64,000 nucleotides of DNA from PALSA-693 sp963729695 (GCA_963729695.1 CAVSOT010000004.1:124001-188000), one strand, 5' to 3'. Shown: positions 16,879 to 27,121, counted from the stretch's first letter. The notes: generated from the letters alone by a model not told the origin. Translations and numbers: made by a program.

Positions 16879-17096
16879 CGGCTAATGGACCTTTCGAGTC
16901 GGCAAGAGTGGCATGGGACCGGTTACGACATCCTCGCAGCCACAGCAACGGATGTGGCAGCGAGGACGCGTTGGCCTCAGCCGTCGTGGCTGGGCCATGG
17001 CTTGCTCTCGCTGGTTCACCTCTCGAACATATGTTCCCCAACGTGGTAAGGTCCAGTCCGTGAATCGTTTATGGCTCGTACCCGGGTTCTGCTTGA

Positions 17097-17447
17097 GTGG
17101 CGGCGCCTGAGATGGCATTCGGACAACAGTCGGGTCCGCCGGCGTCGTCGAGGCGAGTGCAAGAGCTGCTTACACTCGTTCAGGGCGCCGGCCATCGCGA
17201 TTTTCGAGACGCCCGGGGTCCGATGGGCTTCACTCAGCGTCAAGCCGCAGGCAGGTTCACCCGCGACGAGGCCGACGAGTTCATCGAACGGCTTCAAGAC
17301 GGCGAGTCCGATCCGGGGAAGCGGGTTGAGGCTCAAGGATGGCGGCACTCGACCCAAGAGCAAGTACTCGGCCACATGCCGGCCGAACTGCTAGCTGCCG
17401 AGCTTCGTCGTCGCGGTTGGATGGTTATCGAACCACTGGGGCCTTAG
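17097..17447 (+). CDS. conserved hypothetical protein
   Basis: 116 residues from a GTG. The core SRRVQELLTLVQGAGHRDFR, GFTQRQAAGRFTRDEADEFI and MPAELLAAELRRRGWMVI is well-behaved, amphipathic and helix-rich, unlike shadow frames. I cannot name a family with confidence. The ribosome binding site is weak and the frame is open upstream to about 17040, so the start may be wrong. Confidence 0.55.
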   Translation: MAAPEMAFGQQSGPPASSRRVQELLTLVQGAGHRDFRDARGPMGFTQRQAAGRFTRDEADEFIERLQDGESDPGKRVEAQGWRHSTQEQVLGHMPAELLAAELRRRGWMVIEPLGP

Positions 17448-17585
17448 ACGCGGGCGGCGCAGGCACCGCGATGCCCTGGTCGAGCAACCGGCGAGGACCG
17501 CGCTGGTTGCTGGTGTCCACAGCTCTCGACCGAGGACGTGGGACGCTCACCGGCGAGGATCAGGTAGGAAACGGGCCTGATGCCC

Positions 17586-18242
17586 TCAGTCATGGAGGCG
17601 CCGGCGGAGCGCCCCGTAGACCTCTGGGCCGACAATCTCGGTTAGTTCTGCCGCCATCGACTCGACTACCGGCCTGTCGCCCACGTAGGCAAGGGTGCCC
17701 TCCGTGCAACACCAGGCCATTGTTTCTCCCTCAGCGCCCCAATCGGCTCTCGTCCAACGCCTAACCGTGGCCACTTCGGTCCCGTCCGTGCCCAGCTCCC
17801 AGTCGACCTTGATCGGCAGCTGCCAGCACACCGACGGCTTCCAATCGACCGGCGACTCGCCGGAGTCAAGCGCCGCCAAATGCAACGCGCAACCGGCACC
17901 ACCGGCAAACCCGGCCCGGTTAAGGAAGATGCACGCCCCGTCCACTACCCGAGTGCTGCTCCGGGTCGCGTCAGTGAAGACGCCGCCTTGGGCGGCCTCG
18001 TCGTGGTACTCGAAGCGCGAAGGATGGAGTGTGGCAGCCAACGCACTGATCAGGCGGGCCTCGTCCTCACCGTCGAGGTCGGCACCCATCGAGCAACAAC
18101 CGTGGCCCAGCTCGGCGGTCGGCTCTCGAAGGACCCCCAGACAGCCGCGACCCCAGATACAGGTCCAGTTCGAAGTGAGGAACGAGCGGTCGAAACGCCA
18201 ACTGGTACCGCCATCCGTGATCTCGATATCTGAAACGCTCAT
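17586..18242 (-). CDS. cysteine-rich conserved protein
   Basis: 218 residues with many conserved-looking cysteines: TCIWGRGCLG, HGCCSMGAD, VDGACIFLNRAG, GGAGCALHLAAL and KPSVCWQLP. The arrangement suggests a zinc or iron-sulfur site and recalls YkgJ/DUF3109-like cysteine-cluster proteins, but I cannot assign the family firmly. No signal peptide. Convergent with the preceding small gene, divergent from the ABC-F gene. Confidence 0.75.
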   Translation of the reverse strand: MSVSDIEITDGGTSWRFDRSFLTSNWTCIWGRGCLGVLREPTAELGHGCCSMGADLDGEDEARLISALAATLHPSRFEYHDEAAQGGVFTDATRSSTRVVDGACIFLNRAGFAGGAGCALHLAALDSGESPVDWKPSVCWQLPIKVDWELGTDGTEVATVRRWTRADWGAEGETMAWCCTEGTLAYVGDRPVVESMAAELTEIVGPEVYGALRRRLHD

Positions 18243-18514
18243 CGCCTCGCAGCCTAGAGGGGCTGCCTTGTAGCCGGGAGCCGCCGGTGTGTGGCAGGGG
18301 AGCGCCGAAATCCGCGTGAAGGGTCTGGGACACCCCCGGGGGACGCCAGATGTGAGATACGCATCCCGCGGCTCCGTGCGCGGACCGGGTCATCGATCGC
18401 CGTGGCGGGATCGCCCGGTCTCTGAAGTCGATGTCTTGCCTGGCACGGTCGTTCTCCCCTCCCCGGTCGTACCCGGGCGGCCGGTGAGCCATCCCCTATC
18501 GACGCCTGAGGCCC

Positions 18515-18520
18515 TAGTTT
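18515..18520 (+). promoter_or_regulatory. candidate -10 element of a leaderless promoter
   Basis: TAGTTT ends 6 bases before the ATG of the ABC-F gene, which has no Shine-Dalgarno sequence. Transcription would then start at the ATG. Confidence 0.35.
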
Positions 18521-18526
18521 GTCTGG

Positions 18527-20293
18527 ATGGTCGTTCTCGTCGATGCCACAGGAGTGTCGGTGTCGCGGTCGGACCGGGTGCTCTTCTCAGGCCTATCGGT
18601 AACCGTCTCCGACGGCGACCGTCTCGGCGTGGTCGGCATCAACGGGACGGGCAAGTCGACGCTTCTCCGGGTGCTGGCCGGGACGTTGAACGCCGAGAGC
18701 GGAGAAGTGAGGCGTGGTCGCGGCATCCGGACGGGATTCCTTGACCAGGAGGCCCCGGTCCCGCCTGGGCCGGTTCGAGGAGCGGTGGCCGAGGGGTGGG
18801 AGGCCGAGGCTGTGCTCGATCGCCTCGGCATGGGCGCGCTCCTGGACCGAGACACCTCTGAGTTGTCGGGCGGGCAGGCCAAGCGGGTCGCTTTGGCGGC
18901 AGTGCTGTCCCGGCCGGCCGAGTTACTCGTGCTTGACGAGCCCACCAACCAGCTGGATCTGCGCGCCATCTCCTGGCTAGAAGGGTGGTTGGCCGGCTTC
19001 AGAGGAGGCCTCGTCCTGGTCACCCACGACCGCCACCTGCTCGACCGGGTGGCGACCCGGATGCTCGAACTGGACCGGGGGAACTGCTACATCCACGATT
19101 CCGGCTATGCCGGGTACCTCGAGGCCCGGGCCAAACGGGAGGAACGAGCGGTCGAGGCGGAAGCGGTACGCCGAAACCTGGCCCGCTCGGAGCTGGCCTG
19201 GTTGCGGCGGGGGGCGCCGGCCCGGACGCGCAAGCCTCAGGCCCGCCTCGACTCCGCCCAGCGCCTGATCGACACCCGGCCGCAGACGGCGGCCCGTCAG
19301 GGCTCGCTCGATCTCTGCTTCCAGACGCCCCGGCTGGGTTCGAAGGTCATCGAGGCCGACGGGGTCGCTTTCTCATATGACGGCGTAGGCGACCGGCCGG
19401 TGTTGAGCGGGGTGCAGCTGTCGCTCGACCCACGGGAACGGCTGTCCGTCGTCGGCGCCAACGGATCAGGTAAGTCGACGCTCCTGGAACTGCTGGCCGG
19501 CCGAATGCCCCCCGACCGGGGCCGCCTCGAGCATGGCCCGACGGTCGCAGTGGGCTACTTCACGCAAAAGGCGGCCGATCTCGACCCGACGGCCCGGGTG
19601 CGCGACCTGATAGCCGGTCCCCACCGCAATCCGGGGGATCCTGCGGACAACCGGCTCATGGAGCGCTTCTGGTTTACCGGTGAGCTCCCGTGGGCCCGAG
19701 TGGCCACCCTATCGGGGGGCGAGCGGCGCCGTCTCCAATTGCTCATTGTGCTGGCATCGCGACCGAACGTGCTGCTGCTCGACGAGCCGACCAACGACCT
19801 CGACCTGGACACCCTGCGAGTGCTGGAGGACTTTCTCGACAGCTGGCCGGGCGCGGCGGTGGTCGTCAGCCATGACCGCGTCTTCCTCGACCGGGTGACC
19901 GACCGGATCGTCGCCTGCCGGGACGGTCGAGTCGAGCCGGTCGCTGGAGGTCTGGCGGCCTGGATCGCCGGCATCAGCGCACCGGCGGCCGGACCGGCTG
20001 CACCGCCGGGACCGGTGGCTAAGGAAACCAAGCCGGCGAGGACAGCCAGGGCACCGGGGGAGCCACCGCACAGGCGATCGGCGACCACGGTGGGCTTCGA
20101 GTTGCGCCGCCTCGAGAAAGAGATATCTCGACTCAGCCGCGACCGCGATCGGCTGGCCGAAGCCTTGATCGCCGCCACCGACCACCAGGCGATGGCGGAT
20201 GCCGGCTCGCAGTTGGCGACCGTCCAGGCCGCTCTCGAGGAGATCGAGGAAGTTTGGTTGGCGGTGGCCGAGGAGGCGGAGTCCTCCCGCTGA
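18527..20293 (+). CDS. ABC-F family ATPase
   Basis: 588 residues with two ABC domains and no membrane segments. Domain 1: GINGTGKST, LSGGQAKRV and LLVLDEPTNQLDL. Domain 2: GANGSGKST, LSGGERRRLQL and VLLLDEPTNDLDL. The linker (about 195-250) is rich in Arg and Glu, as in the P-site tRNA interaction motif of ABC-F proteins. A C-terminal coiled-coil segment (about 520-585) follows. ABC-F proteins act on ribosomes, for antibiotic protection or relief of stalling. The next gene, convergent, is a second ABC-F. Confidence 0.93.
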   Translation: MVVLVDATGVSVSRSDRVLFSGLSVTVSDGDRLGVVGINGTGKSTLLRVLAGTLNAESGEVRRGRGIRTGFLDQEAPVPPGPVRGAVAEGWEAEAVLDRLGMGALLDRDTSELSGGQAKRVALAAVLSRPAELLVLDEPTNQLDLRAISWLEGWLAGFRGGLVLVTHDRHLLDRVATRMLELDRGNCYIHDSGYAGYLEARAKREERAVEAEAVRRNLARSELAWLRRGAPARTRKPQARLDSAQRLIDTRPQTAARQGSLDLCFQTPRLGSKVIEADGVAFSYDGVGDRPVLSGVQLSLDPRERLSVVGANGSGKSTLLELLAGRMPPDRGRLEHGPTVAVGYFTQKAADLDPTARVRDLIAGPHRNPGDPADNRLMERFWFTGELPWARVATLSGGERRRLQLLIVLASRPNVLLLDEPTNDLDLDTLRVLEDFLDSWPGAAVVVSHDRVFLDRVTDRIVACRDGRVEPVAGGLAAWIAGISAPAAGPAAPPGPVAKETKPARTARAPGEPPHRRSATTVGFELRRLEKEISRLSRDRDRLAEALIAATDHQAMADAGSQLATVQAALEEIEEVWLAVAEEAESSR

Positions 20294-20378
20294 CTTCCTG
20301 TAAAGATTGTGATTGGTGACTCTGTAGGGTCGTCAACGGAGGAAGAAGTCTTCGGCCATGCCTTCCGGATCGGGCGCT

Positions 20379-22012
20379 TTACCTCTGGTCAGCTGATATC
20401 AACCCATCGTGGACCTCGACCAACCGATCGTAGGCGACCTGCTCGAGCAGCCAACGGTCGTGGGTGACCAGCAGGAGGGTACCGGTATACGCATCGAGGG
20501 CCTCTTCGATCTGCTCGATGGCGGGCAGGTCGAGGTGGTTGGTGGGTTCGTCGAGGACGAGGCAGTTGGTGCCCCGGACCATCAACTCGGCCAGCTGAGC
20601 CCGGGTCCGTTCTCCGGGCGAAAGGCGGCCGACGGGGCGGCCCACGTGGGTCGCCCCAAGCCCGAACTTGGCCAGGGTCGATCGGGCCTCTCGGGTAGTC
20701 ACCGACGTTGCCGCGACAAAGGCCGCGATCAACGTAGACTCTGGATCCACCCGCCGGCGATGTTGGTCGAGCTCGCCGAACCGGACGGATGGTCCGATCC
20801 AGCGCTGTCCGGATTCGAGCGCCATACGGCCGACTATGGCTGACAGCAGGGTGGATTTACCTCCCCCGTTCGGCCCGGTGATGACCAGCCGTTCGGCCCA
20901 ACCAATCTCCAAACTAACTGGCCCGAGTTGCCAGTCGCCCCTCCGTACGACCGCGTGGGTGAGGGTGGCGACTCGGTCTCCGCTGCGCTGCGAGGGCGAC
21001 AGGTCGAGGTGGAGCTGCCAGCCCTCCCATGGCTTCTCCACCTCGCCGAGCCGCTTGAGGGCCCGCTCGGAAACCCGGACCTTCGCAGCCTGCTTCTCAG
21101 TGCGGTTCACGAAGAAGCCCCGCTGGGCAGTGTCGTGGTCCTTCGGTTTGTGGGCAGTCCGGCGGGCACCCTCCTCAGACCAGGCCCTCTGGGTCCGGAT
21201 GCGGGAACGGAGACGGTCCCGCTCCGCTTTCCAAACGCCGTAGGCGTCAGCGGCCTGGGAGCGGGCGAGCGCCCGGCGCTCCACGAACTCGCTCCAGCCG
21301 CCGGCGTACTCACGCGCCCGGTGAGAGTGCTCCTCCAAATTCCAAGATGCGCGTGACGACCCGGTCCAAGAAGGCCCGGTCATGGGAGACCGCCACCACC
21401 GCACCGTCGAAGCGGTCGATTGCTTCCTCGAGCAGTTCGAGACCTGCGAAGTCGAGGTCGTTGGTCGGCTCGTCCAGAAGAAGGACGTCGGACCTGGTGA
21501 GCAGCACGGCGGCCAGCCGGACCCGGGCCGTCTGTCCGCCCGACAGCTCAGCCACCCGGATCCGGGAGCGATCGAGGGACAGTCCCAGCTCACGGGCGAT
21601 CGAGGCGGCCCGCGCCGCGAAGTCTTCCCCGCCGATGGCCAGGTAGGTCTCGAGCGCGGCGCCGTAGTCCTCGACGACGGTGGGGTCCGTCTCGAGTAGC
21701 TTGGTCAGCCGGTCCAACTCGGCCTCCGCTACGGCTACCCCGGTGCGACGGGCCAAGTAGTCCATGAGCGTCTCGCGCTCGGCGGGCGTCGGTCTCCTGG
21801 GCAAGGAATGCGACCTTCAGAGACGCGGGCGCCCTCTCAACCCGGCCCTCGTCGGGGATCTGCGTCCCGGCCAGCACTCGGAGCAGGGTGCTCTTGCCCA
21901 CACCGTTGGGGCCGACGATGCCCAGACGCGACCGATTGTCGACGGACACCGAGACAGAGTCCAGCACTGTCCGGTTGGCCTGAGTGACCATCACGTTCTG
22001 GGCGGACAACAC
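20379..22012 (-). pseudogene. second ABC-F ATPase, broken by two frameshifts
   Basis: Three consecutive frames on the minus strand form one ABC-F protein of about 540 residues. Part 1 (22012 to about 21795) has GPNGVGKST and ends in FLAQETD. Part 2 (to about 21335) starts PTPAERETLMDYLARR and has LSGGQTARVRL and LLLDEPTNDLDF. Part 3 (to 20379) has the linker LEEHSHRAREYAGGWSEF, GPNGGGKST, LSPGERTRAQL and LVLDEPTNHLDL. Everything needed is present in order, so either the gene was inactivated recently or there are two single-base sequence errors. Tail-to-tail with the other ABC-F gene, 85 bases apart. Confidence 0.8.
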
Positions 22013-22308
22013 GATCCTCCAGGCTAGGTCCAGGCCGCAGTAACAACAGACTGGATGCAGTAGGTCCTCAGTGCTGGTTCACGGGGCGGCCCGGTAGGGC
22101 AGAGCAACAACCGGCGCCGTAAATAACGGCCACCCATAATCCGACGAACGTACTCCTGACACGAACGCGGAACGGCACTCCAGGCGGCCTAGGCCCTAGG
22201 TGAGTTGCCGTATCCGCTATGTGATCCGCGTGTTCGGCGTGAGTGGGAGCCTGTCGGACGGCGATGTGCAGGCCGGACGGCCGAGGTACGGGGTCCCGAG
22301 TCGGGCTC

Positions 22309-22794
22309 TCAGCCGCCCTCTTCGGGGTATGGATCCTGCACTGAGTCCTTTGTGGACGCTCGGATTAGGGGATCCATCAGCCGTTTGAGCATCTCCCGGA
22401 CCAGGTCCATCTCAGGCGCATCGTCGTACTGGTCTTGCACGTCGACGAGGTAGGTCGTGACGAGGTTGAGCCGATCGGCCAGACCGACGGCGACCAGACG
22501 GGTCACCACGGGATCGGCGAGGAACTCCGCACCGTTGGCGGCATGGCGAAGCCGACTCGGTTCAGTCGCTTCGACAGACGCAGTTGCTGCCGTGTCGAGC
22601 AGCACGGCCATCTCGCCGAACACCGCCCCTGGTCGGTCTATCCAATCTATAACGGCCGTTCCCCTACGGACGCGAAGCTCGCCGGACAGGAGAATCCAAA
22701 TCGACCCGGTCCGCTCACCCTCACGGAGAATCTCATGACCGGGATCGATCTCAACCTCGGGCAAGTGTGACGATAGTTGGAGCAGATCAACCAT
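22309..22794 (-). CDS. cyclic-nucleotide-binding-domain protein without DNA-binding domain
   Basis: 161 residues from ATG 22794 (AGTAGGG upstream). Residues 8-110 form a Crp-like cNMP-binding barrel (ILREGERTGSIWILLSGELR, PGAVFGEMAVLL). The GEMA segment lies at the phosphate-binding position, but the usual Arg two residues beyond RxA is not evident. The C-terminus has a helix and no helix-turn-helix. A stand-alone sensor or regulatory subunit is likely; partner unknown. Divergent from the cysteine-rich DUF5522 gene. Confidence 0.75.
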   Translation of the reverse strand: MVDLLQLSSHLPEVEIDPGHEILREGERTGSIWILLSGELRVRRGTAVIDWIDRPGAVFGEMAVLLDTAATASVEATEPSRLRHAANGAEFLADPVVTRLVAVGLADRLNLVTTYLVDVQDQYDDAPEMDLVREMLKRLMDPLIRASTKDSVQDPYPEEGG

Positions 22795-22944
22795 TTTCAA
22801 ACCCTACTGTCTGTTCGACTGGACAATCCTGCAAGCGCCGACTTGTTGTCAGCTGAGGCCACTTCAGAACCCATATCGGCAGATCTCGGCACAGTCTCTC
22901 GGTGCGCCCCCGCTTGTAGGCGGGCGTCTGCGTATCCTGCGCTG

Positions 22945-23388
22945 GTGGCAGGAAGTGCGGCAGAAGCAGTTCGGCGCACTCACGCGTGGTTCGAGCGCCA
23001 CAGCGGCTGGTCGCCGCCAAATGATGAAACGCTCGTCGACTGGATGTCCGATGGTGTCTGCCGCTGCCCCGACGATTGCCTGGTGACCCCCACCGAGTGC
23101 TGCTCCCACGGCTTGGCCTCTTGGTGGCTCGTACTGCGCACACTGGACCGTTCGGACGGCGTAACCGCACTTGCCCCAGTCGTGCTGACCCCGCATCCAG
23201 ATCGACTGGACATTCGTCGATCGGACTACATCGAGGTGATGGACGCCCATCACCGAGCCCTGCTCGCTGGCGAGGCTGGCTATCTCGACCCGACGTCCGG
23301 CTTGTTTGTCCAGACGGCCCGGACGCTGTGGGATAGGGGCAGCTGTTGCGAACAAGGGTGCCGGCACTGCCCATTCGTCGGCCGTTGA
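22945..23388 (+). CDS. cysteine-rich DUF5522-type protein
   Basis: About 147 residues from the GTG at 22945. The C-terminal part matches DUF5522 as I know it: HPDRLDIRRSDYIEVMDAH, AGYLDPTSGLFVQTARTLW and then GSCCEQGCRHCPFVGR, a probable metal site. The N-terminal part has a second Cys cluster, VCRCPDDCLVTPTECCSHGL. Combination of two Cys-rich modules suggests a metal-binding or redox protein. The frame is open to 22777 but that would overlap the divergent gene, so a later start is preferred. Confidence 0.7.
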   Translation: MAGSAAEAVRRTHAWFERHSGWSPPNDETLVDWMSDGVCRCPDDCLVTPTECCSHGLASWWLVLRTLDRSDGVTALAPVVLTPHPDRLDIRRSDYIEVMDAHHRALLAGEAGYLDPTSGLFVQTARTLWDRGSCCEQGCRHCPFVGR

Positions 23389-23433
23389 AGCCGGATTTCT
23401 CCGGCCCCCGTATGTCCGGAGGACGATGTGTCG

Positions 23434-24138
23434 TCAGGCCGGTGTGTTGGTCCGCCACGGCTGGCGGCCATATTGGTCGAGGTGGACAACCGTGCCGACC
23501 GGCTTGCGAGCCTTGCGCCCGTACCGCCCTCGGGGCCAGCCGAGCGTCACGATGCAGCACGGCTCGACCGTCAGAGGCAGCCGCAGGATTCGACGAGCCC
23601 ATGTGTTTGACCACAACGGCAACGTGACAAGACCACCTCCGAGGCCGATCGACCTGGCCGCCAGCAGAAGATTCTGGGCGCTCGGATATATGGACCCGTA
23701 GTGGCTCGAGGCCACGATGGGAGGCTCCGGGACGAACGGCACGCGTGCACCGCCTCGCAGGCAGCAGACCACAACTACTGGGATCTCTTCGAAGTGCTCG
23801 ACCTGCCATTCGACCGACTTCAGGATCTTGGCGGTCTGCTCATCAGACGTGATGCGCCGGCCGAGCCGACCGTAGATCCTCCAGGCTCGCCGGTATTGCA
23901 CGGCCAGCGACGCCTTGATGGCGCGGTCCTTCACGACGACAAACTCCCAATTTTGCCCGTTCGAGCCGGTTGGCGCCTCAAGCGCCAGCTCCAAGCATCG
24001 CAGTACGATGCGGTCGTCGATCGGATCGGGTTTAACCCGGCGGACGGCCCGCTGGGTGATCATGGCCTCGACCAGGGGCATAGCTAGCCGGGCCTCCGCT
24101 TCGCTCGGATCATCGGTCGGAACCAGGGTGTCGTCCAT
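23434..24138 (-). CDS. nitroreductase family protein
   Basis: 234 residues from ATG 24138. Shows the FMN-dependent nitroreductase pattern: TQRAVRRVKPDPIDD near the N-terminus, LELALEAPTGSNGQNWEFVV (FMN contacts) and SIYPSAQNLLLAARSIGLGG in the C-terminal half, then VTLGWPRGRYG. Reduces nitro compounds, quinones or similar with NAD(P)H. Possible detoxification partner of the VOC gene upstream on the same strand, 90 bases away. Confidence 0.88.
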   Translation of the reverse strand: MDDTLVPTDDPSEAEARLAMPLVEAMITQRAVRRVKPDPIDDRIVLRCLELALEAPTGSNGQNWEFVVVKDRAIKASLAVQYRRAWRIYGRLGRRITSDEQTAKILKSVEWQVEHFEEIPVVVVCCLRGGARVPFVPEPPIVASSHYGSIYPSAQNLLLAARSIGLGGGLVTLPLWSNTWARRILRLPLTVEPCCIVTLGWPRGRYGRKARKPVGTVVHLDQYGRQPWRTNTPA

Positions 24139-24228
24139 GCTCGAGTTTCGCGGCCTAGCCCCGGCCTGCCAAGCCTGCCCTCGTGGTGGCCACGCCACGA
24201 TGGCCAGGCGGCCTCAGGATCGGCTTGG

Positions 24229-24765
24229 TCAGCGGTAGGCGTTGTTGCTGGTGTGGTCACCGCCCAACCATCGGGCCAAGTCCTCTTTGGCGCGGCGGCG
24301 ACGCTCCTCGTTGATCTGTTCCACGTCGGGGTGATCGACGGTGAACTCCAAGAGCAGGCCGTTCGGGTCGGTGATGTAGAGCGACACGCAATAGCCGTGG
24401 TCGAGGACGAACGTGTCGGGTTCGTGGTAGTGGGCCTCAGCGATCCGTCTCTTCATGGCGTCCTGGGTCGCCTGGTCGACGGCGAGAGCGATGTGGCGAA
24501 ACGGGGTGAAGTTGATATCGGTCTGGAACAACTTCTGGTCGTCTGGGTTGGCGAACTGGAAGAAGGCCAGGGCGCTCCCATCCGCCAGGGCGAAGAAGGT
24601 GTGGCAGTACGTCCGTTCGGCGCCGAACAGGACGTCCGATTCGGCCCAGGTGGCCACGAGCGGCATTCCGATGACGTCCTCGTAGAAGCGTCGGGTGGCC
24701 TCCTGGTCGTCGGTCACGAAAGCATGATGGTGCAAACGGATAGGTCCGGGGACGAGCTGAGTCAC
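24229..24765 (-). CDS. VOC family dioxygenase-like protein
   Basis: 178 residues from the GTG at 24765, which overlaps the deacetylase stop (GTGA). Ligand-type residues: LHHHAFVTDDQEATRRFYED at the start of module 1, FRHIALAVD at the start of module 2, and DPNGLLLEFTVD, with the metal Glu, at the end. This resembles type I ring-cleavage dioxygenases and fosfomycin-resistance-like proteins. Co-transcribed with the deacetylase gene. Confidence 0.85.
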   Translation of the reverse strand: MTQLVPGPIRLHHHAFVTDDQEATRRFYEDVIGMPLVATWAESDVLFGAERTYCHTFFALADGSALAFFQFANPDDQKLFQTDINFTPFRHIALAVDQATQDAMKRRIAEAHYHEPDTFVLDHGYCVSLYITDPNGLLLEFTVDHPDVEQINEERRRRAKEDLARWLGGDHTSNNAYR

Positions 24766-25446
24766 GTGGTGGTCTCCATGATTAGCTGGGACAGTGGTTG
24801 CTTGACTGCGCCGGCCACGATCGGTAGGCACGACTCCGGGAAATCCTGCACAACGGCCGCTCCCCCGATGGCCAGTTCGTCCAGGAAGCGGGGCAACTGC
24901 GCCATGGCCCCGGAGGCTATGTCGTGAAGAACCAGGACCGTCGACGGCTGTCCGAACACGTCGGCCAGAGCCCGGTCCACCCATCCCCCCGGGTCGTCCC
25001 AGTCGTGGGGAACGCTGTTCCACAGCACGCACGTGTAGCCGTGCTCCTGTAAGTACCGCACCGCCGCCTCGCTGAAAACCCGGCGATCAAGCACCCCGCC
25101 CGCCGCGTACGGCCGGAACAGCTTGGTGGCGCCGTCGAATTCCTCCATCTCGGGGGCGAGATCCGCGATCTCCGCCTGCACCGCGCCCGCGGCGTCGCTG
25201 GCCCCACCGAGCAGGACCGTGTGGGTGGTGGTGTGGTGCCCGACCCAATGTCCCGCCCGCGGCCACTCGCCTCGCCAGCTCCCGGCCTCCTGGGTGGCGC
25301 AGGCGCGTCCCCACGACAAAAAAGGTGGCCCGCAGCCCCCGCCTAGCCAGCACATCCACTACCTCTTCGGTGACACCAGGAGTCGGCCCGTTATCGAACG
25401 TCAAGCTCACCTTTGGCGTCGCGCTCGTCATACCGCCGGCCGGCAT
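24762..25446 (-). pseudogene. polysaccharide deacetylase (NodB homology), one frameshift
   Basis: From ATG 25446 (GGGAGG ribosome binding site) the frame gives VSLTFDNGPTPGVTEEVVDV and ATFFVVGTRL, the first NodB motif, with Asn in place of the second Asp. Near 25253, in a GCGGGCGGGACA run, the frame shifts and continues as GHWVGHHTTTH (motif 2, HxxxH), LFRPYAAGG, DWDDPGGW and LVLHDIASG to the stop. A single inserted or missing G explains it; the length of 685 bases fits one base out of frame. Would de-N-acetylate a sugar or act on a carbon-nitrogen bond. Sequence error or recent decay. Confidence 0.8.
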
Positions 25447-25843
25447 AGCTCTCCCTCCCTCGGGCCGACTGCAGCCTACGCCCACGCCCACCCAAAATGA
25501 CAGCGTGTCTCTGCCCGGCCCTCCGCAAACCGAAGCGGAGACCCCTCGCTTAACTGGTCGGGCTGACAGCGCGGGCTTTCCGTGCGGTGCTTCCAGGGGC
25601 GGGCTACGGGTTGGATCGCCCCGACTCGGGCAGTTGTACGGGAATGGGATGGCCCCCAGCGAGGTGATAGGAGCATTTAGCTCGCCGCGGAGGTTCCTAA
25701 ACCCATAGCCGGTAACCGTTCGGGCGCAATTCGACGGAGAGGTGACGAGGTGCGATGGGAATCCAACACTCCGATATCCACCGTCGACGTTTCTGACCCG
25801 GTTGACGTCAGTGGCCTGACTTCCACGGGGAGGTGCCGAGCCT
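25447..25843. other. intergenic region, nothing recognised
   Basis: 397 bases between the solute-binding protein gene and the deacetylase gene, both on the minus strand. Open frames here are extensions or shadows. No clear terminator seen. Confidence 0.4.
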
Positions 25844-27121
25844 TCACCCGGAGGACGCCTTCTCACAACTGACCTGACCGTTATTAGCAAACATTGGCGT
25901 ACCGTTCACTATGTGAGCCGTAAACCAGCAGTTCACATGGTGCGTCTGGCCGGCAGTGAACGTCAGCGCCGGCGACCAGCCGCCCAAGGTGTCGCCGTGA
26001 AGCGAGTTGAGGCCCTGGATGATCTCGGCCGGGCTGGGAGTCTGACTCGGCGTGAGGTCTCCTGCTTTGATCCCGTCTTCGAGGAGGAGTCCGCCGGCCC
26101 AGGGCTGCGCGACTGATTCCGTCCATCCGTTAAGATTCTTGCGGAGCCCGGGATAATACTTATCCACTGTCGCGTTCATCGTCTGTACCTCGGCGGTGTT
26201 AGCCCAGTACGGCTGCACGTCGTATTCGGTCCACAGGCTATTCTTGAGCCCGGGCGCAGTCGCCTGAATAAGTCCGAAACCGGAAGACTCGGTCACGTAG
26301 ATCGGGTCGTACCCCTGCTGGTTGCAGTCGGTGCCCAATCTGATGATGGGCTGACTCACGTCGAAGACAGCGAGAGCAGTGACATGCTTTTGCTGGGCCG
26401 CCACGCATTGCGCGGTGTAGTTCGGCGCCGTCGCCGCGATCGACGCGTTGTACGTAACCGGCAGCCCGAGCTCATTCCCTATGGACTTCATCGCGGGCAG
26501 GAGCGTCGCACAGACTGGGGATTCTGCGCAGTAGATCACGCCTAGATCTTTGGCGCCGGCGGTCTTGGCGGTGGCCACTATGGCGTACAGCTGAGAATCA
26601 TTAGTCTCGCCGACGGGATAGAAGTCCGGGTTCGTGTAGAAGGTGGTGTCAGAGTCGAGGAAGCCGACGACGGGAATCTTGGCAGCCGCAACCTCATTTT
26701 GCCACGCCGGGGACTCGATCGAGTCGACAACGATGGCGTCCACGTGCGAAGAGATAAGTCCCTGCACGTCCGAGATCGAGGTGCCCGGGACGCCACCGTC
26801 ATCCTTGGTTGTCAGGTCAATCGGGTGCCCGTTGATTCCGCCGGATGCATTCACTGAATTTACCCAGGCTCGATAGACTTCTGCATTGGGCAGCTCGGCC
26901 GTTCCGTATACCCCGGAACAGCCGCAGACTAGCCCGACCTTAATCGGTGCCCCGGGCGCTTGCGATCCCGTCGATCCGCTACTTGCGCTAGTCCCGCCAG
27001 CCGACTGACTGGCCGAGGTAGGGCTCGTGGCGGTATTCTTACTGCTCGAAGAGCACGCAGCCAGGCCTGCAGCCATCAACAGCCCGGCTGCAGCAGCGAC
27101 AAACTTTCGGGTCGGACTCAT
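25844..27121 (-). CDS. branched-chain-amino-acid-type solute-binding lipoprotein (paralogue 1)
   Basis: 425 residues. Signal peptide with lipobox LAAC (Cys23), a Ser/Thr-rich linker, then a type I periplasmic binding fold (Peripla_BP_6/LivJ type). Cysteines recur in pairs: GLVCGCSG, YCAESPVC, TAQCV and DCNQQG. Segments TNPDFYPVGETND and ATAPNYTAQC are shared with the two other copies in this window. No permease or ATPase gene of a Liv system is adjacent, so it is an orphan receptor. The ATG follows GGAAAGGAAGG. Ligand unknown. Confidence 0.9.
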   Translation of the reverse strand: MSPTRKFVAAAAGLLMAAGLAACSSSSKNTATSPTSASQSAGGTSASSGSTGSQAPGAPIKVGLVCGCSGVYGTAELPNAEVYRAWVNSVNASGGINGHPIDLTTKDDGGVPGTSISDVQGLISSHVDAIVVDSIESPAWQNEVAAAKIPVVGFLDSDTTFYTNPDFYPVGETNDSQLYAIVATAKTAGAKDLGVIYCAESPVCATLLPAMKSIGNELGLPVTYNASIAATAPNYTAQCVAAQQKHVTALAVFDVSQPIIRLGTDCNQQGYDPIYVTESSGFGLIQATAPGLKNSLWTEYDVQPYWANTAEVQTMNATVDKYYPGLRKNLNGWTESVAQPWAGGLLLEDGIKAGDLTPSQTPSPAEIIQGLNSLHGDTLGGWSPALTFTAGQTHHVNCWFTAHIVNGTPMFANNGQVSCEKASSG

